Origin: Locusta migratoria
Lineage: Eukaryota; Arthropoda; Insecta; Orthoptera; Acrididae
NCBI GenBank assembly: GCA_026315105.1
Contig: CM048744.1
Span: 372,585,159-372,649,158, forward strand
Direction: 5' to 3'
Length of the DNA: 64,000 nucleotides
Below the pieces are notes generated by a model, which worked only from the letters and a program-made list of their open reading frames with translations, was not told the DNA's origin and searched no databases. Of the stretch, positions 43,176-54,239 are shown in pieces. Made by a program: the position numbers and the translations under genes. Within the stretch, counting starts at the first letter, position 1. The number at the start of each line of letters is the position of its first letter.

Positions 43176-45125
43176 ACCTAAGAAATAATGAAATATCTTT
43201 ATATCGAGCTTTGGGAGCTCAGCCTGAGTTCCACCTACCATGTTGAGTTGAGTTCCTGTCTGTATGTGCTTGAGTGAAGTAATAAAGTGTTCTCCAAAAT
43301 ACATGTGGTAATTATTGGGGCTACAACCCCATATAATTCCATACTGGTGACCCAAAAGTCATGTACAATGTCGTTTTCTAGAAGTTGTGCTACAGGATTC
43401 ATTTTTGTACATTTTACTGCAGTTAAATATGGAGTTTATTGTCTCAGCAGTAAAGACTACAATGATCAAGAATGTGCCACCTCTACCTGGATTTCAAGTC
43501 GCAGCAACTTTGTCGCCACGAATCCTGTGTGCACCTGCTTTGGGTGCTTCGATTTTGTATTCACAGAACAATTTTTTGCAGGACATGTTCAGTACATCAT
43601 GTGCCTCTAGTGCCATTAGGAATTTCACAGATTTGGGCCTCGGCTCACCACTTGTGTTTTCTGCTTTTCATCAATGAACAGTGTTAATTAGACGCCACAT
43701 CACATCTCGTGTGCACCTAATGCTCAGAAGAAGTACTCAGCCTTTGATTGAGAACTCCTAGCCATCTATGAGGCCATAGAACATTTCCATTTTTCCATAG
43801 ACAGCTGCTCTTTCTACATCCTCACAGACCCTTAACGTCTCACTGCTGCCATTTCGAACCCTCCTGCTGTCCTCTCCTCTCATGGCGGTCCCGCTATTTC
43901 GACTACATCTCTCTATTCACCATTGACATCTGCTACATCAAAGGTGCGGACAACATCATGGCAACTTCCTTTCCTGCATTGATGCAGTTTCTTCTCTCTT
44001 GGACCTTTCCCAGCTCACCACTTTACAAGCGGTTGATGATTACACAATGCAAGAGATTCATCATCTTCTTCAAGTGTTATCCACACCACTTTTCCTGCAG
44101 TTGCTGGTGAGGTTTGATGCTACGAATCAACGGGCAAGATCCACCCCTACGTCCTACTACCTAAGTTGTGAGATCTTTGACAGGTTACTTTGACTCATCC
44201 TGTTGTCAGAGCTTCAACTAAATTGGTCACTGACCAATTCATCTGGCAAGATATCAAGAATGATTGCCAACCCTGGGCTTGCACTTGTGTTCCCTGCTGA
44301 AAAGCTAAGGTACACACTCATACCTCACCCCCCCCCCCCCTCCTTGGCTCATTCACCATCCAGCACAGGCGCTTTCAGCATGTGCACACTGATCTCATTG
44401 GTTTCCAGTACCTGGTCACTCCATCAACCGGACCTCTCGCTGAGTCGACGTGACGCCCATTCCCAACATCACAGCAGAAACAATGGCATGTGCCTTCGTA
44501 CATGCATGGGTCTCTCACTTTGGCTGTCTCTCTGTTATTACCATGGACCAGGGCTGCCAATTTGAATCCTCACTATTCCAAAACCTTTGTCATCTCCTTG
44601 GGGTCAAACAAATACATACTACTACCTATCACCCCAAGGGAACAGAATGGTAGAGTGCTAGCACCAAACTCTGAAAGCAGCCCTGTGACACTTTCACTCT
44701 GGGTGGAGGCGGTGTCTCTGTTGCTTCTGGAATTCCACATGATCTACAAACCAGACCTCGATGGCACAGTGGCAGAGTTAGTTTATGGGCGAACTCTGTC
44801 GCTACCGGGACAGCTTGTAGAACCTTCCCCTCGCCCTCCCTCTTCAGCCACCCCTTCCTTTGTTGATCAGGTCTGTCTTCACTGCTCCAAACTTTACATT
44901 CCTTCCACAGCCAGTCATTCCCTTCCACCCCATCACAACCCTTCTGCACTTTCTAAATGCTCACACATTTTCCTCAGAGACGACACTGTCTGTCCCCCTC
45001 TTCAGCTGCTGTACTGAGGCCCTCACTGGTGCCCTCCTGAAGAGGGGGAACAATACCTTCATCATTCCTCTGAACAACATCCTCAAATGGTGTTACACAC
45101 CATTTGAATCACATTTTATAAGTGT
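43176..45125 (+). mobile_element. Ty3/gypsy remnant, same family as the 20-25 kb element
   Basis: The 5' LTR end (AGTAATAAAGTGTTC, TGGGGCTACAACCCC in reduced form) is followed by primer site TGGTGACCC (43345-43353) and a short leader (43369-43680). Then RNase H follows directly: QKKYSAFD-ELLAIYEAIEHFHFSID. Gag, protease and RT are missing. Integrase is present (see 44200-45020). The 3' LTR was not found. Confidence 0.75.
43690..45020 (+). pseudogene. RNase H and integrase of the gypsy remnant
   Basis: RNase H: KKYSAFD, ELLAIYEAIEHFHF, FYILTDP (usual TDHKPL). Integrase zinc/early core: HPVVRASTKLVTDQFIWQD; core: ITAETMACAFVHAWVSHFG, VITMDQGCQFESSLFQNLC (second Asp kept), TTTYHPKGTEW. The C-terminal part PDLDGTVAELVYGRTLSLPG and CSHIFLRDDTVCPPLQLLY. 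A C-run at 44331-44341 and several frameshifts break it. Confidence 0.75.
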
Positions 45126-46214
45126 TTTGTAAGTAAAAGTAATACATTACGTTATTGTCTCGGGCGTTCAGTGGTAGATCCAGTAGTTTTAATAGCTCGA
45201 CTGCTTGTTTTTTATTATGAAAGCATAGGGTTCTTACTTCTTAGAAGTCATAGGAATCTTGAAATGCGTACATGTTGTTGTTGTGAGTTTCTTCTTTATT
45301 ATCAAATGATGGACATACACACAAAGAAATATACATCTTGAGATAGTTGACTGACTGAATACCAAAGTAAGACTGACTTTGTTTCACGTATTGACTTCAT
45401 AACTACTAAATTAAGACTGACTATCAAGTAACTGTGTTTGCACCAATTCGCGCATATTAATACATTCCAATTTTCGAGAACATTTTATAACATGGCAATA
45501 GTTAAATACACTTTTAACAAATGTGTAGGTTTAGTACAGAATAATCTTTCATCAAATTAATATCGACAAAATTATTACAGTTATATTAAAGGCATTTCAT
45601 GACAAAACAAAACCAATATTCTGAATATAAGTATTTTATGATAACAGCATTACAAAGTTTGTTTATGATTTTTATATTTCTGAATTTACGATAAAAGATT
45701 GTCTGAAAATGTTAGTGACGAAATTTGTGTTAAAATTACAATGTTGTGAAGTATTAATGTTACGTTTTTCTTTATAAACAGAATTATTTTATCAAAGTCC
45801 AATAATATACCTTATTATTGATGCAATTAAACAGTCTTGTAACGTATTATACTGTTTTATGAATAATTTTGTGACTATGCATAAAGAAAGGTTTAGTTAT
45901 GTCAGGTATCGAACGATTCATTAATCCAAACAAACGGAATTTTATAGGGGATAGACATACAACCCCCACAACTGCTTCCATTAATCAACTCAAACTGGCC
46001 TTCAATGACTCACCCCCCTATTCTTCCTTCAGACGCTTCTCCCCTCCCCTCCCCTCCCCTCCCCCTTCGCTCCCACCTCACTCATCGACTATGCCATCCC
46101 CTTGCTCTCTCCACATTCTCCCTCGACCCCCTTCCAGGGTTTCTTGCTCTCTCCTCTGCCCACATCCCCCTTCCTCGAATTCGTCATTCCCGTTTCCCCT
46201 CACCTGGCAACTGA
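45126..46214. other. AT-rich then C/T-rich non-coding stretch
   Basis: 45170-45900 is AT-rich without features. 46010-46200 is a CTCCCC-rich low-complexity segment that produces long but compositionally biased open frames on the plus strand; not a gene. Confidence 0.5.
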
Positions 46215-46684
46215 GGTTTCAATTTTATTCTGTGCGTCCTCTCCTGGAGTACTGTTGCCCCCTTGTGGGACCCTCACCAGGTGGGACTGACAGAAGAAAT
46301 TGAGAAGGTTCAGAGAAGTGCAGCTCGTTTTGTTTTATCACGTTACGGGGGGGGAAAGCGTCATGGAAATGTTGCACGAATTGGGGTGGAAATCATTAAA
46401 AGAAAGACATTATTCATTGCGGCGTGAGCTGTTTGCGAAATTTCAATCACCGACTTTTACTTCTGAATGTGAAAATATTTTGCTAGCACCCACCTACTTA
46501 GGGAGACATGACGATCCCAATAAAATAAGAGAAATCAGATCAAAAACGGAACGATTTAGGTGTTCTTTCTTCCTGCGCACTATTAGAGAATGGAACAGTA
46601 GAGAAAAGTTATGAAAGTGGTTAATGAACCCTCTGCCAGGCACTTGAATGTGATTTGCAGAGTATCTATGTAGATGTAGATGTA
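46215..46684 (+). pseudogene. 3' end of a CR1/jockey-like LINE
   Basis: With two frame changes the plus strand gives VRPLLEYCCP-W, then KVQRSAARFVLSRYG, ESVMEMLHELGWKSLKERHY, ERFRCSFFLRTIREWNS, the normal last blocks of a non-LTR reverse transcriptase. The 3' end is GTGATTTGCAGAGTATC followed by the hexamer-type tail ATGTAGATGTAGATGTATG, a common tail of this LINE type. Only about 470 bp of the element is present (5' truncated). Fragments of the same tail occur near 58385 and 62520. Confidence 0.75.
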
Positions 46685-47756
46685 TGATCATCCTATGTCC
46701 TTCCTCCTCTGATTCCTCATTCCCTTCCTCCAATGATCAGCATCTCCTCAAACATATTCCGATTCCTGCCACTGTCCTATCCCATGATGTATGGTCCTTC
46801 TTTTTTACCATCATCTGAGCTCCTCATCATCACACCAGTGGGATCCAATGGCCTGTGGGGTCGTCCAACTTGCACCAACCATTGGCTTCATCACCTCAAC
46901 AATTTTGTAGTGGGAGCGCCTTCATCCCATCAACCTACCTCCTGACTTGGTTGAGTTAACTGTAAGTTGACTATCATCACTGCCGTTGGCCAATGCCTTG
47001 GTTCCTCCTCCCCCACCTACCCACCTCAGTCATCATCTTCCGCCATCTTTTGAAACGCCCACACTGCAAATGCCCTCGGTTTCACTAAATCGCCAGGTGA
47101 CGGTTCATGATGCCCGATGGATTTTGTAAGGATAGCATTGGACGGTATGCCTAAGCCAACCAAACAGTAGTGTATGGAACGCAGGTGCAACGTGCGACTG
47201 CATGAGTGCTGACTTCCCTGTGTATAGACGAACCCACTACAGTCTCCATTTCTTCCTGAACTGTCTCGGCAGCATTAACCTTGTGCTCGGTCGGCCACTA
47301 CAGGGTCTATCATCTAAACAACCTGTGGCTTCGAAATCATTCTCGCTACAGCTGCATTTGTCAATGGACCTTTACCCATTTGAATCCCCTTCCTGTGGCG
47401 ATAGGATTGTAACCCTGAACTAGCACATTCCCCATTCTGATAATAAAGCTTCACTAAAAGCACCTTTTCATGTAATGTCAACATGCTGCGACTACTGGTG
47501 CATCTGATTCTCTCTCTCATTACAGCTCCTATTATACACGATTTTCACGCGCAGTCATTGACATTTTGCTGTCTAGTGCCATCTGTCAAACATTATTTGA
47601 AGTTTTTTCTTTCTTTTTTGGTCTAATAAAACCCCATGTCATTCCAAGTATATGAGTCAATTTTTACCTCTCTATCTACATTATTCCGCGATTGATTAAG
47701 TTTTCAAATTTATACTGACTTTTGATCACCTGGTGTATATATTGTTTTCTTTTCAG
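46685..47756. other. Non-coding stretch upstream of the HFM1 exon
   Basis: C/T-rich sequence with an LTR-like part (47270-47460, ending GTAACCCTGAACTAGC...AATAAAGCTTC) but no second copy. Intron of the HFM1-type gene by position. Confidence 0.4.
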
Positions 47757-47882
47757 ATAGATCTATTGTAGTTGCTGCTCCTACTGGCTCTGGAAAAACA
47801 GTTATATTTGAACTAGGTATAATATGGCTACTAATGAAGATGAAAGAACAGGCAATTGATATAAACTTCAAGATAGTCTACA
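47757..47882 (+). CDS. HFM1: HFM1/MER3-type DNA helicase exon with Walker A motif
   Basis: Acceptor TTTTCTTTTCAG (to 47756), 126 nt, donor GTAAGT at 47883. The exon encodes RSIVVAAPTGSGKTVIFELG: helicase motif I (Walker A, APTGSGKT) followed by the characteristic VIFELGI. It continues IIWLLMKMK and NFKIVY, and the last base A joins the next exon as ATG of MAPIKALC. HFM1/MER3 are superfamily 2, Ski2-like helicases that promote meiotic crossover. Phases of both exons agree. Earlier exons are not visible in the window. Confidence 0.85.
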
Positions 47883-48011
47883 GTAAGTATGTTTCATGCA
47901 ATTCACAACCACATTTTCCAAGAGATGATGAAGCAATGTATCCTTTAAGATCCTTTCCTGATGTATACTCTTTAGAAGATTTTTAACTATAATTTGAATT
48001 TCTTGTTCTAG

Positions 48012-48244
48012 TGGCTCCTATTAAGGCACTGTGTAGAGAAAGAGTTCAAGATTGGACTTCTAAGTTCTCCTACCTGGGTCTGAAATGTCAAGAGGTCACT
48101 GGTGATTCAGATGCCACAGATTTATTGCAGTTATTAGATTATCATGTATTATTTACAACACCAGAGAAATGGGATTCACTGACAAGGAAATGGAGAGACA
48201 ATCACATGCTTGTAGAAATGGTCAAATTATTTTTAATAGATGAG
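48012..48244 (+). CDS. HFM1: HFM1/MER3-type DNA helicase exon with motifs Ia, Ib and II
   Basis: Acceptor CTTGTTCTAG (to 48011). The peptide contains APIKALCRERVQDW (motif Ia), CQEVTGDSD, FTTPEKWDSLTRKWRD (motif Ib) and ends FLIDE, the first part of the DEVH motif II. The last codon is followed by GTAGAT as donor; the next exon should begin with Val-His. TPEKWDSLTRKWRD is highly specific for the HFM1/MER3 family. A 113-bp internal part (48048-48160) has an exact second copy at 50299-50411. Confidence 0.88.
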
Positions 48245-50098
48245 GTAGATATTTAATTTTCAACTAACTAAACTGTAGGTAACTAGGAATATATCAATTA
48301 ATCACATTTGTTATGTGGCTGAAATTCTCCAATATTGAACACTGAATTAAATTGGTTCTTGTCAATTACTTTTTCTGTAGATTTGACTAATGTATCACAT
48401 AGTACATTGCTACAAAGTAACATACCTTTAAGCTTACATGCTGCTGTGTATGGGTACTTTGTGGGAACTGTAAGGGATATTATTGTTAATTTTTTGTTTT
48501 ATAGTGATTAAATATTGCAAATATAGATGGAAGGTGTAGGTTTTTTTTTTCTTTAAGTAGGTGAATAAATGTTATTCAAATTATTGAATAACATGAAGAG
48601 GATAGATTACAACTCAAAGTAAAGGCAATTGGTAACCTGTAGACAGGCACATAGAAAAATCAACCACAGTTACATAATGTTTAAATTTTTTGGCACAATA
48701 TTTGTTCAGGAAAAGGAACAAACACATAATCTCACAGGTACAACTCATTCACACATCACCACCACCTTAAGTTGCTGTGACTCAAGTGCAACTTCAGTAA
48801 TAACTTAGGAAAGGAGAGCAGGATTGCAAAGGAGAAGGATTCAGGGCAAATTTGAGGATAGAAATATCTGCACTGCCTGACAGTGAGTGCAGGTACTAGA
48901 TAGGTGGAAATGTGAGATGCAGTTTTGGAATTCAGTGAAGAAAGTAAGAAGGCAGGTAAAAGGGTAGGAGCAAAGAAGGGAAAACAAAGGCAACAATGGG
49001 CAGGGAGATATGAAGACTCGTATGGGAACAGTATGTTAACATGGGTTTTAGGTCAGAAGAGCTGATGGGGGAGGGAAGGATCCATAGAGTCCTGGATGTG
49101 AAGCCACTGAAACCAAGTGATGTTATGTTCAGCTGCATGTTGTGCTATGGTGTGGTCCATGCTGCTCCTGGCCTCAGTTTGATACTGACCATTCATCCTG
49201 ATGGACAATTGGTTGGTAGTCATATCAATTTACAATGCTATGAGATGATTGCAGCATAGTAGATAATTCATACGGCTGCTTTCACAGCTGCACCAGCCTC
49301 CAGTTGGTACTGGAATAAAAAGTAGTGGGGGTGGGGTGTATTGAGCAGGTCTTGGATCATAGTCTCCCACAGGGATATGATTTCTGTGTGAAGACGTTGG
49401 GACTGCGAGTGGCATAGGGATGGACTATGATGTTGTGGAGGAGACATTAGGAGAGAATGGAATGTGATGGCATGTAGGTGTGGCTTAAAGGGTAGCTGGT
49501 TTTGCTATAATCTCCATGACAGATTGTTTTGCATTAAGTTTGACGCAATTCATGCTTTGGTAACAAGGCATGCAGCTGTTCAAAACCATGTAATATCCTG
49601 AGTTCCAACATCAGCCCATGATAAGTGTACTACACTGATCCAAGTAGGTAAGCCATTTACATTATGACACATAGTTAAAGAATTTGCACATTATCTGCAG
49701 GAGTAACAGAGAACTATGATGCATTTAGGGAATAATAACTGTTGTATATGGTCAGTGGGGAGTGGTTACTTGGCTGCTCAAGTGTTAGCAGCTCAGTTGT
49801 AACTGCTCAAACATACAAACAATTACAATTATGTTGTCAACGCCTGTGCAATCAAGTAACTGCCCAGCACCAGTCACATAGGCTGTAAATTCTGATGGTT
49901 CGGGCACATGTCAAATAGACATTTCTTGCTGCTTCAGCTGTGAATGGCATTGCAGGCAATGCATCACTGTAACAGTAGATTTGTCACATAGATAATGGCA
50001 AGCAGCTAATGGTAAAATAATTCATAACTGTCACTATAGCTCTGGACCACATACTGGGGAAGATGTGCAAATGGCAGGTCATAATGGTAGATGTATGC
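48245..50098 (+). other. HFM1-type intron, start
   Basis: No further HFM1 exon was found. It holds a Penelope-like GIY-YIG fragment and its tail (48590-49330). The remainder (49460-50098) is unrecognised, AT-rich sequence. Confidence 0.5.
48590..49330 (-). pseudogene. Penelope-like GIY-YIG fragment with tail
   Basis: Minus strand near 49260-49080: LCCNHLIAL-IDMTTNQLSI, RMNGQYQTEARSS, HTIAQHAAEHNITWFQWLHI. This is a GIY-YIG-type region (..C.H....Y.GMTTN.LS.RMNGH) as at 26601-26885 but from another subfamily. The 3' side (48800-48590) has CAGGAAAAGGAACAAACACA and TTATTCAATAA. Several substitutions and stops; not functional. Confidence 0.55.
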
Positions 50099-50226
50099 CA
50101 GGGCCGGCGCAAGGCACGTGTGAAATGTGCGGCCGCACGAGGCGGCACTTTCCGAGGGGCGGCAAATCTTGCGCCCCCTTTTTTTCTTTATTTTATTATT
50201 ATTATTACTACATATATATTTTTAGG

Positions 50227-50275
50227 ACAAACTCAACATGCATGCCCAAGAGGGCATTCGAAACCAAACCTTGGA
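50227..50275 (-). mobile_element. Truncated SINE fragment
   Basis: ACATGCATGCCCAAGAGGGCATTCGAAACC is a degraded version of the SINE segment seen at 50600-50630 (ACATGCATGCCCGAGGG). It directly precedes the copied HFM1 fragment. Confidence 0.45.
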
Positions 50276-50298
50276 GGGAGCAGCTTAGGAAGTTTCCT

Positions 50299-50411
50299 AA
50301 GATTGGACTTCTAAGTTCTCCTACCTGGGTCTGAAATGTCAAGAGGTCACTGGTGATTCAGATGCCACAGATTTATTGCAGTTATTAGATTATCATGTAT
50401 TATTTACAACA
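50299..50411 (+). pseudogene. Exact 113-bp copy of part of the HFM1 exon
   Basis: Identical base for base to 48048-48160 (starts AAGATTGGACTTCTAAG, ends ATTTACAACA), same strand, 2251 bp downstream. It has no splice sites of its own: on the left is GGAAGTTTCCT, on the right TGTAAATCTCGAC. It lies between a truncated SINE piece (about 50227-50275) and a full SINE, inside a hAT remnant. It is a captured or locally duplicated gene fragment and would not encode a working domain. Confidence 0.95.
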
Positions 50412-50495
50412 TGTAAATCTCGACTACCTGCCAGCCGCCACTGTTGAACAAGGAGACGGAGGAGGACTAATTTCTTCCTCGCCACTGTGGCAGCA

Positions 50496-50696
50496 AAAAA
50501 TGTTCAAATGTTTGTGAAGCTTAAGGGACTTAACTGCGGGGCCATCTGTCTCTAAACTTACAAACTACTTATGAACTAGCTTATACTAAAGACGGCACAA
50601 ACATGCATGCCCGAGGGGGAGTTCGTACCTCCGACAGCGGACGGCTGCGCGTAACGCAGCACGGCGCTCCAGCACGCGTGGCTAATCCACCGCGGC
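50496..50696 (-). mobile_element. tRNA-derived SINE with 11-bp target duplication
   Basis: Flanked by CTGTGGCAGCA on both sides (50485-50495 and 50697-50707). The minus-strand head begins GCCGCGGTGGATTAGCC; the body shares CTTTAGTATAAGCTAGTTC and GTTTGTAAGTTTAGAGAC with the other copies. Confidence 0.9.
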
Positions 50697-50738
50697 CTGT
50701 GGCAGCACTGCCGTGTTTACGCCGGAGGAGAGGAGAGG

Positions 50739-50932
50739 TTCAAATGTTGGTAATTCTATTGGACTGAACTGTGTGGTCATCAGTCCGTAGCTCACAAACT
50801 ACTTAAACCTAGGTAAACTAACCTAAGGACAACACACACACCCATGCCCCAGGGAGGACTCGAACCTCCACGGTGAGCAACCGCGCGCTCCGCAGCGAGA
50901 CGCTTTAGACCGCTCTGCTACTCCACCGCGGC
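50739..50932 (-). mobile_element. tRNA-derived SINE
   Basis: The minus-strand copy has GCCGCGGTGGAGTAGCAGAG, B box GGTTCGAGTCC and body GTTTGTGAGCTACGGACTGA. It is flanked by an approximate GAGAGGAGAGG-type duplication in a purine-rich target. Confidence 0.85.
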
Positions 50933-51421
50933 GAGAGGAGAGGAGGAAGCAGTCTGGCATACACGCTGACACCAGTATTCTGAAGAGTGGAGCATTGTTA
51001 TGCGCCGTGCATTTACTCACAACTAATTTTGCAGAAGACGAAATCTAATTTGGAAATTTGAATGGATTGTTCGTTACTGCGGTTACATGTTAAGCCTGAA
51101 GGGATAAAGACATTTGTAGTAAGCCTGGCATAAGTTGGGTTTTGAGTTTCAACGTATTTTTGGAAATTTTTGCTATCTGTTTCTGAGTGATAGTCGGACG
51201 TTTTGTTTTTAGCCATGAAACTCCTGTCTCCGCCTGAATGAACAACAATTAAACTGACCGGCACTTTTGTTTGACAATATTACTCGCACACTATTACTTT
51301 GCCAACATTTATTTACAGTATAATGCGTGTTCCATGTTTCATCTGAGCAAACTACTGGTCGCTTTGATTCCGATGAAAACCCGAGATAGTATGGTCTTTT
51401 AGCAACATGCCCTCTCGTCCG

Positions 51422-51621
51422 GCCGCAGCGGAGTAGCCGAGCGAATTGAGGCGCTATGCTCCGATGCGTGAGGTCATTCTCCGTCGGGGATTCGAATCCC
51501 CCCTCATGCATGGATGTTTGTGCTGTCTTAATAGAGGTACTTTATAAGCAGTTTGCAAGTTTAGGGACTGATGACCCCGCAATTAAGTCCCATAAACTTA
51601 ACAAACATTTGAACATTTGAA
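51422..51621 (+). mobile_element. tRNA-derived SINE with 11-bp target duplication
   Basis: CCTCTCGTCCG flanks both sides (51411-51421 and 51622-51632). Head GCCGCAGCGGAGTAGCC, B box GGATTCGAATCCC, 3' end AACATTTGAACATTTGAA. It interrupts the hAT transposase region. Confidence 0.9.
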
Positions 51622-52815
51622 CCTCTCGTCCGCTCAAAACAATGGAGGTGTTTATGATGCACTGGTTCAGATATCAGAAGAAGAAAAAAAGTTCAAATGT
51701 TTGTATAGCTTATGGGACTTAACTGCGGGGTCACCTGTCCCTAAACTTACAAACTACTTACGAACTAGCTAATACTAAAGACAACACAAACACCCATGTC
51801 CGAGGAAGGACTCGAACCTCCGATGCGGGAGGTCACACGATCCGCAACGTGGTGCTCCAGACCGCTCAGCTACTCCCACGCGGCATCTCAGAAGAATTCG
51901 ATGGCATGACCGCTCACGAAGCAACGTAACTTGCGAATCAAATAAAAAAATTACCCTTTTCTTACTTCTCTAGTAATCTGGTAGACGTTCTGCTTCACAT
52001 CAGTGTAGACAGTAAGACCTTCCAGATAACTGACATAAAATATTTATAAGGCTGTGGAAATCCATGAAAAAACTAAAGCATGTTTTGAGACCTGCAGAAC
52101 AGAAGAAAAGTTTGTGTCTTTCTTAATGGATTCCAAAGAATTGGCTACAGATAGAGCTAGAAGATCTAACGTTACCAAGGATAAGTGTTTCCTGGCGACG
52201 AAGTAAGAAGCCAATACACTTTATCTGCGAAGAAAGGCATGAGACAACAGATGACCCAACAAAATGTTACAAGATTGAATTCTACTATTATGTTTTAGAT
52301 ATAGCAACCGCATCTTTGGGTAAGAGATGCAATCAACTGAAATCTCATTGCGTTTATTTTGATTTTCTCTACGACATTGGCGAGCTGAAGAAAGGACCTT
52401 CTGACAGCCTGGATACAAAATGTAGAAACCTCGCAGCGATTTTGCTAGATCATGAGTCAAGCGACATTGATGCACTGGAGTTGAGGGAAGAACTAAAAGT
52501 GCTATCAACTTTGTTGAAACCTAGAACAGGTTAAAAAGAGACTGTGAAGTTTATAGGAAGACATAATTTTTGCCCTAATGTTAACATTGCTCTGAGAATT
52601 CTCCTAACACTCCCAGTGACAGAGGCGAGTGGAAAGAGGAGTTTCTAAAAACTGAAATTGATAAAGACATACATCCAATCAACTATGAGCCAAACTCGTT
52701 TGAATGATCTTGCAACAATATCGGTTGAATATGAGCTTGCAAAAGACATAAATTACACAGATCGTGTGAAATAGTTTGCACAAGTAAAAGACAGGAAGGT
52801 TCGAATCGTCTAGCA
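51622..52815 (+). pseudogene. hAT transposase C-terminal region (ZMYM1-like)
   Basis: The plus strand gives YDALVQISEE, SINE-interrupted, then EEFDGMTAHEAT, EKFVSFLMDSKELATDRARR, and DTKCRNLAAILLDHE. The hAT dimerisation block follows: NVNIALRILLTLPVTEASGK-SF, KLKLIKTYIQSTMSQTRLND and LATISVEYELAKDINYTD. This matches the conserved C-terminal end of hAT transposases of the ZMYM1 type. At least five stops or shifts are present. Confidence 0.8.
51683..51884 (-). mobile_element. tRNA-derived SINE with 12-bp target duplication
   Basis: ATATCAGAAGAA (51671-51682) and ATCTCAGAAGAA (51885-51896) flank the copy (one mismatch). Removing it restores the transposase reading QISEEFDGM. It has a B box as GGTTCGAGTCC on the minus strand. 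Confidence 0.9.
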
Positions 52816-52998
52816 TTTTTTTTTAATTTTTGTATTATGATCAGTATCTTGGTTATTTACTGTGTTGTTTCTTATTTTGTTCAACATTGAATTGTTATTG
52901 TAAGTATTATTGTTAAGTTGTAAATATATTTTGTTTTCCGTTGAATACATTATCTGTTCACAACCACTGAAAAATGTTTATTTACATTAACCTAAGTT

Positions 52999-53141
52999 CA
53001 TGCCACACGGGATTAGCTGAGCGGTCTAAGCCGTTACAGTTATGGACTGTGCGGCTGGTCCCGGCGGAGGTTCGAGTCCTTCCTCGGGCATGAGTGTGTG
53101 TTTTTGTCCTTAGGATAATTTAGGTTAAGTAGTGTGTAAGC
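52999..53141 (+). mobile_element. tRNA-derived SINE, 3' truncated
   Basis: Head CACGGGATTAGCTGAGCGG, B box GGTTCGAGTCC and body up to AGTAGTGTGTAAG. It lacks the usual GGGACTGATGACC part. Confidence 0.85.
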
Positions 53142-54239
53142 AGTTATTATAAATATTTATGAGGGTTTAAATATTATTGAAAGGTGTAGTCATATTTATG
53201 CTTGATTTGAGATAACTGATTGTAAATTTAATAGTTATATGTTGTAACAATTACAACAATGCTGGACACTGTTGAGAAGTGTACATAAAGGTGGCCCTAA
53301 GAGTCGTAAAGAGCACAGTTCTGAATTAGATTTTGCAATTCCCATCAGAATGTTGATATTTCATTGTTAATAGTGATTATTGCACTCTTAATAATTTCAA
53401 TGCAATAGTGTAATTACACTTTAATTGAGTTAAGCTGCTAGTTTTCAAGATAATCCAGATATTGTGAATCCAGATGTTGAGTTACAAGCTAATCTTCTCT
53501 CAAAGTGATCAGAAATTGTTGCTCTGGACACCTACAATGACAACCTCAAATGGTGCATCATTGAGGTTGAGAAGGAGGTACTGGATGGACATGCTACTCA
53601 CACTAAAAAAACCTTGCAGTAACTATGTCAGACATACCATCAAATGGGGTGATTTCGGATGATATAGTTTATAGTGTCGTTCCCATTGCATAGCAACAAA
53701 TTAGCGCTAATTTCCACCTCCATGCACTGCTTATTTTATGCACAAGACTGTAATGCCTGGGTCTCATGCTCCTGCATTTGGATCAATTGTTTACCAACGC
53801 AATAATCAGTCGGATAGTATCAATGTCGAAAGTTCACGCTGCGTTACGGAGCGGAAACTCTTTTGTTGTGACTGGTGCAAAAGTTACAGAGATGCCAACT
53901 TAGCCATTTTATGGCTAGATCTGACCAATTTGGAAGTGGCGTCTAGCCACTGTTTTTGAAAAAAAGCAACTGCTGGCATTCCTAGCCATTTTTGTGGTAT
54001 TATATAGCCATTTCTAGCCATTTTTATTATTCGATAATTTTCACAACAAAAATGCAAAACTGTTATGTTTTTATTATGAATAGAAATGTATTTATTGATT
54101 TACTATTATTAACGTTCCTCAAAAGTACGACAAATGAAACACCACTGTATCGTAACTGGAAGTTTCGAGACAATGAAACAGTTTCGCATATCGATTCATT
54201 GTTTTGAAATATACAAACAATGACCAACACTATGTAGTG
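53142..54239. other. Non-coding stretch, possible hAT end
   Basis: 53886-54040 (AGAGATGCCAACTTAGCCAT, with repeated TAGCCATTTTTAT motifs) resembles a hAT terminal region; a related-looking segment in the same orientation lies at 57785-57900. Otherwise unrecognised, AT-rich. Confidence 0.35.

Larger units (their letters stand above)
50099..52815 (+). mobile_element. hAT-family transposon remnant (ZMYM1-like transposase)
   Basis: The left end CAGGGCCGGCGCAAGGCAC has the look of a hAT terminal repeat. The right part encodes a hAT transposase C-terminus (51622-52815). Between them are the HFM1 exon copy (50299-50411) and four SINE insertions with their own target duplications. No right terminal repeat was found, so the outer extent is inferred from the left end and the transposase. 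Confidence 0.55.

Noticed and set aside
45899..46303. 134-codon open frame rich in P and S
   Set aside because: CTCCCC low-complexity sequence joined by chance to the start of a LINE fragment; no domain.
50299..50411. A further true exon of the HFM1-type gene
   Set aside because: It has no splice sites and duplicates an internal part of exon 48012-48244, so it cannot be the next exon.
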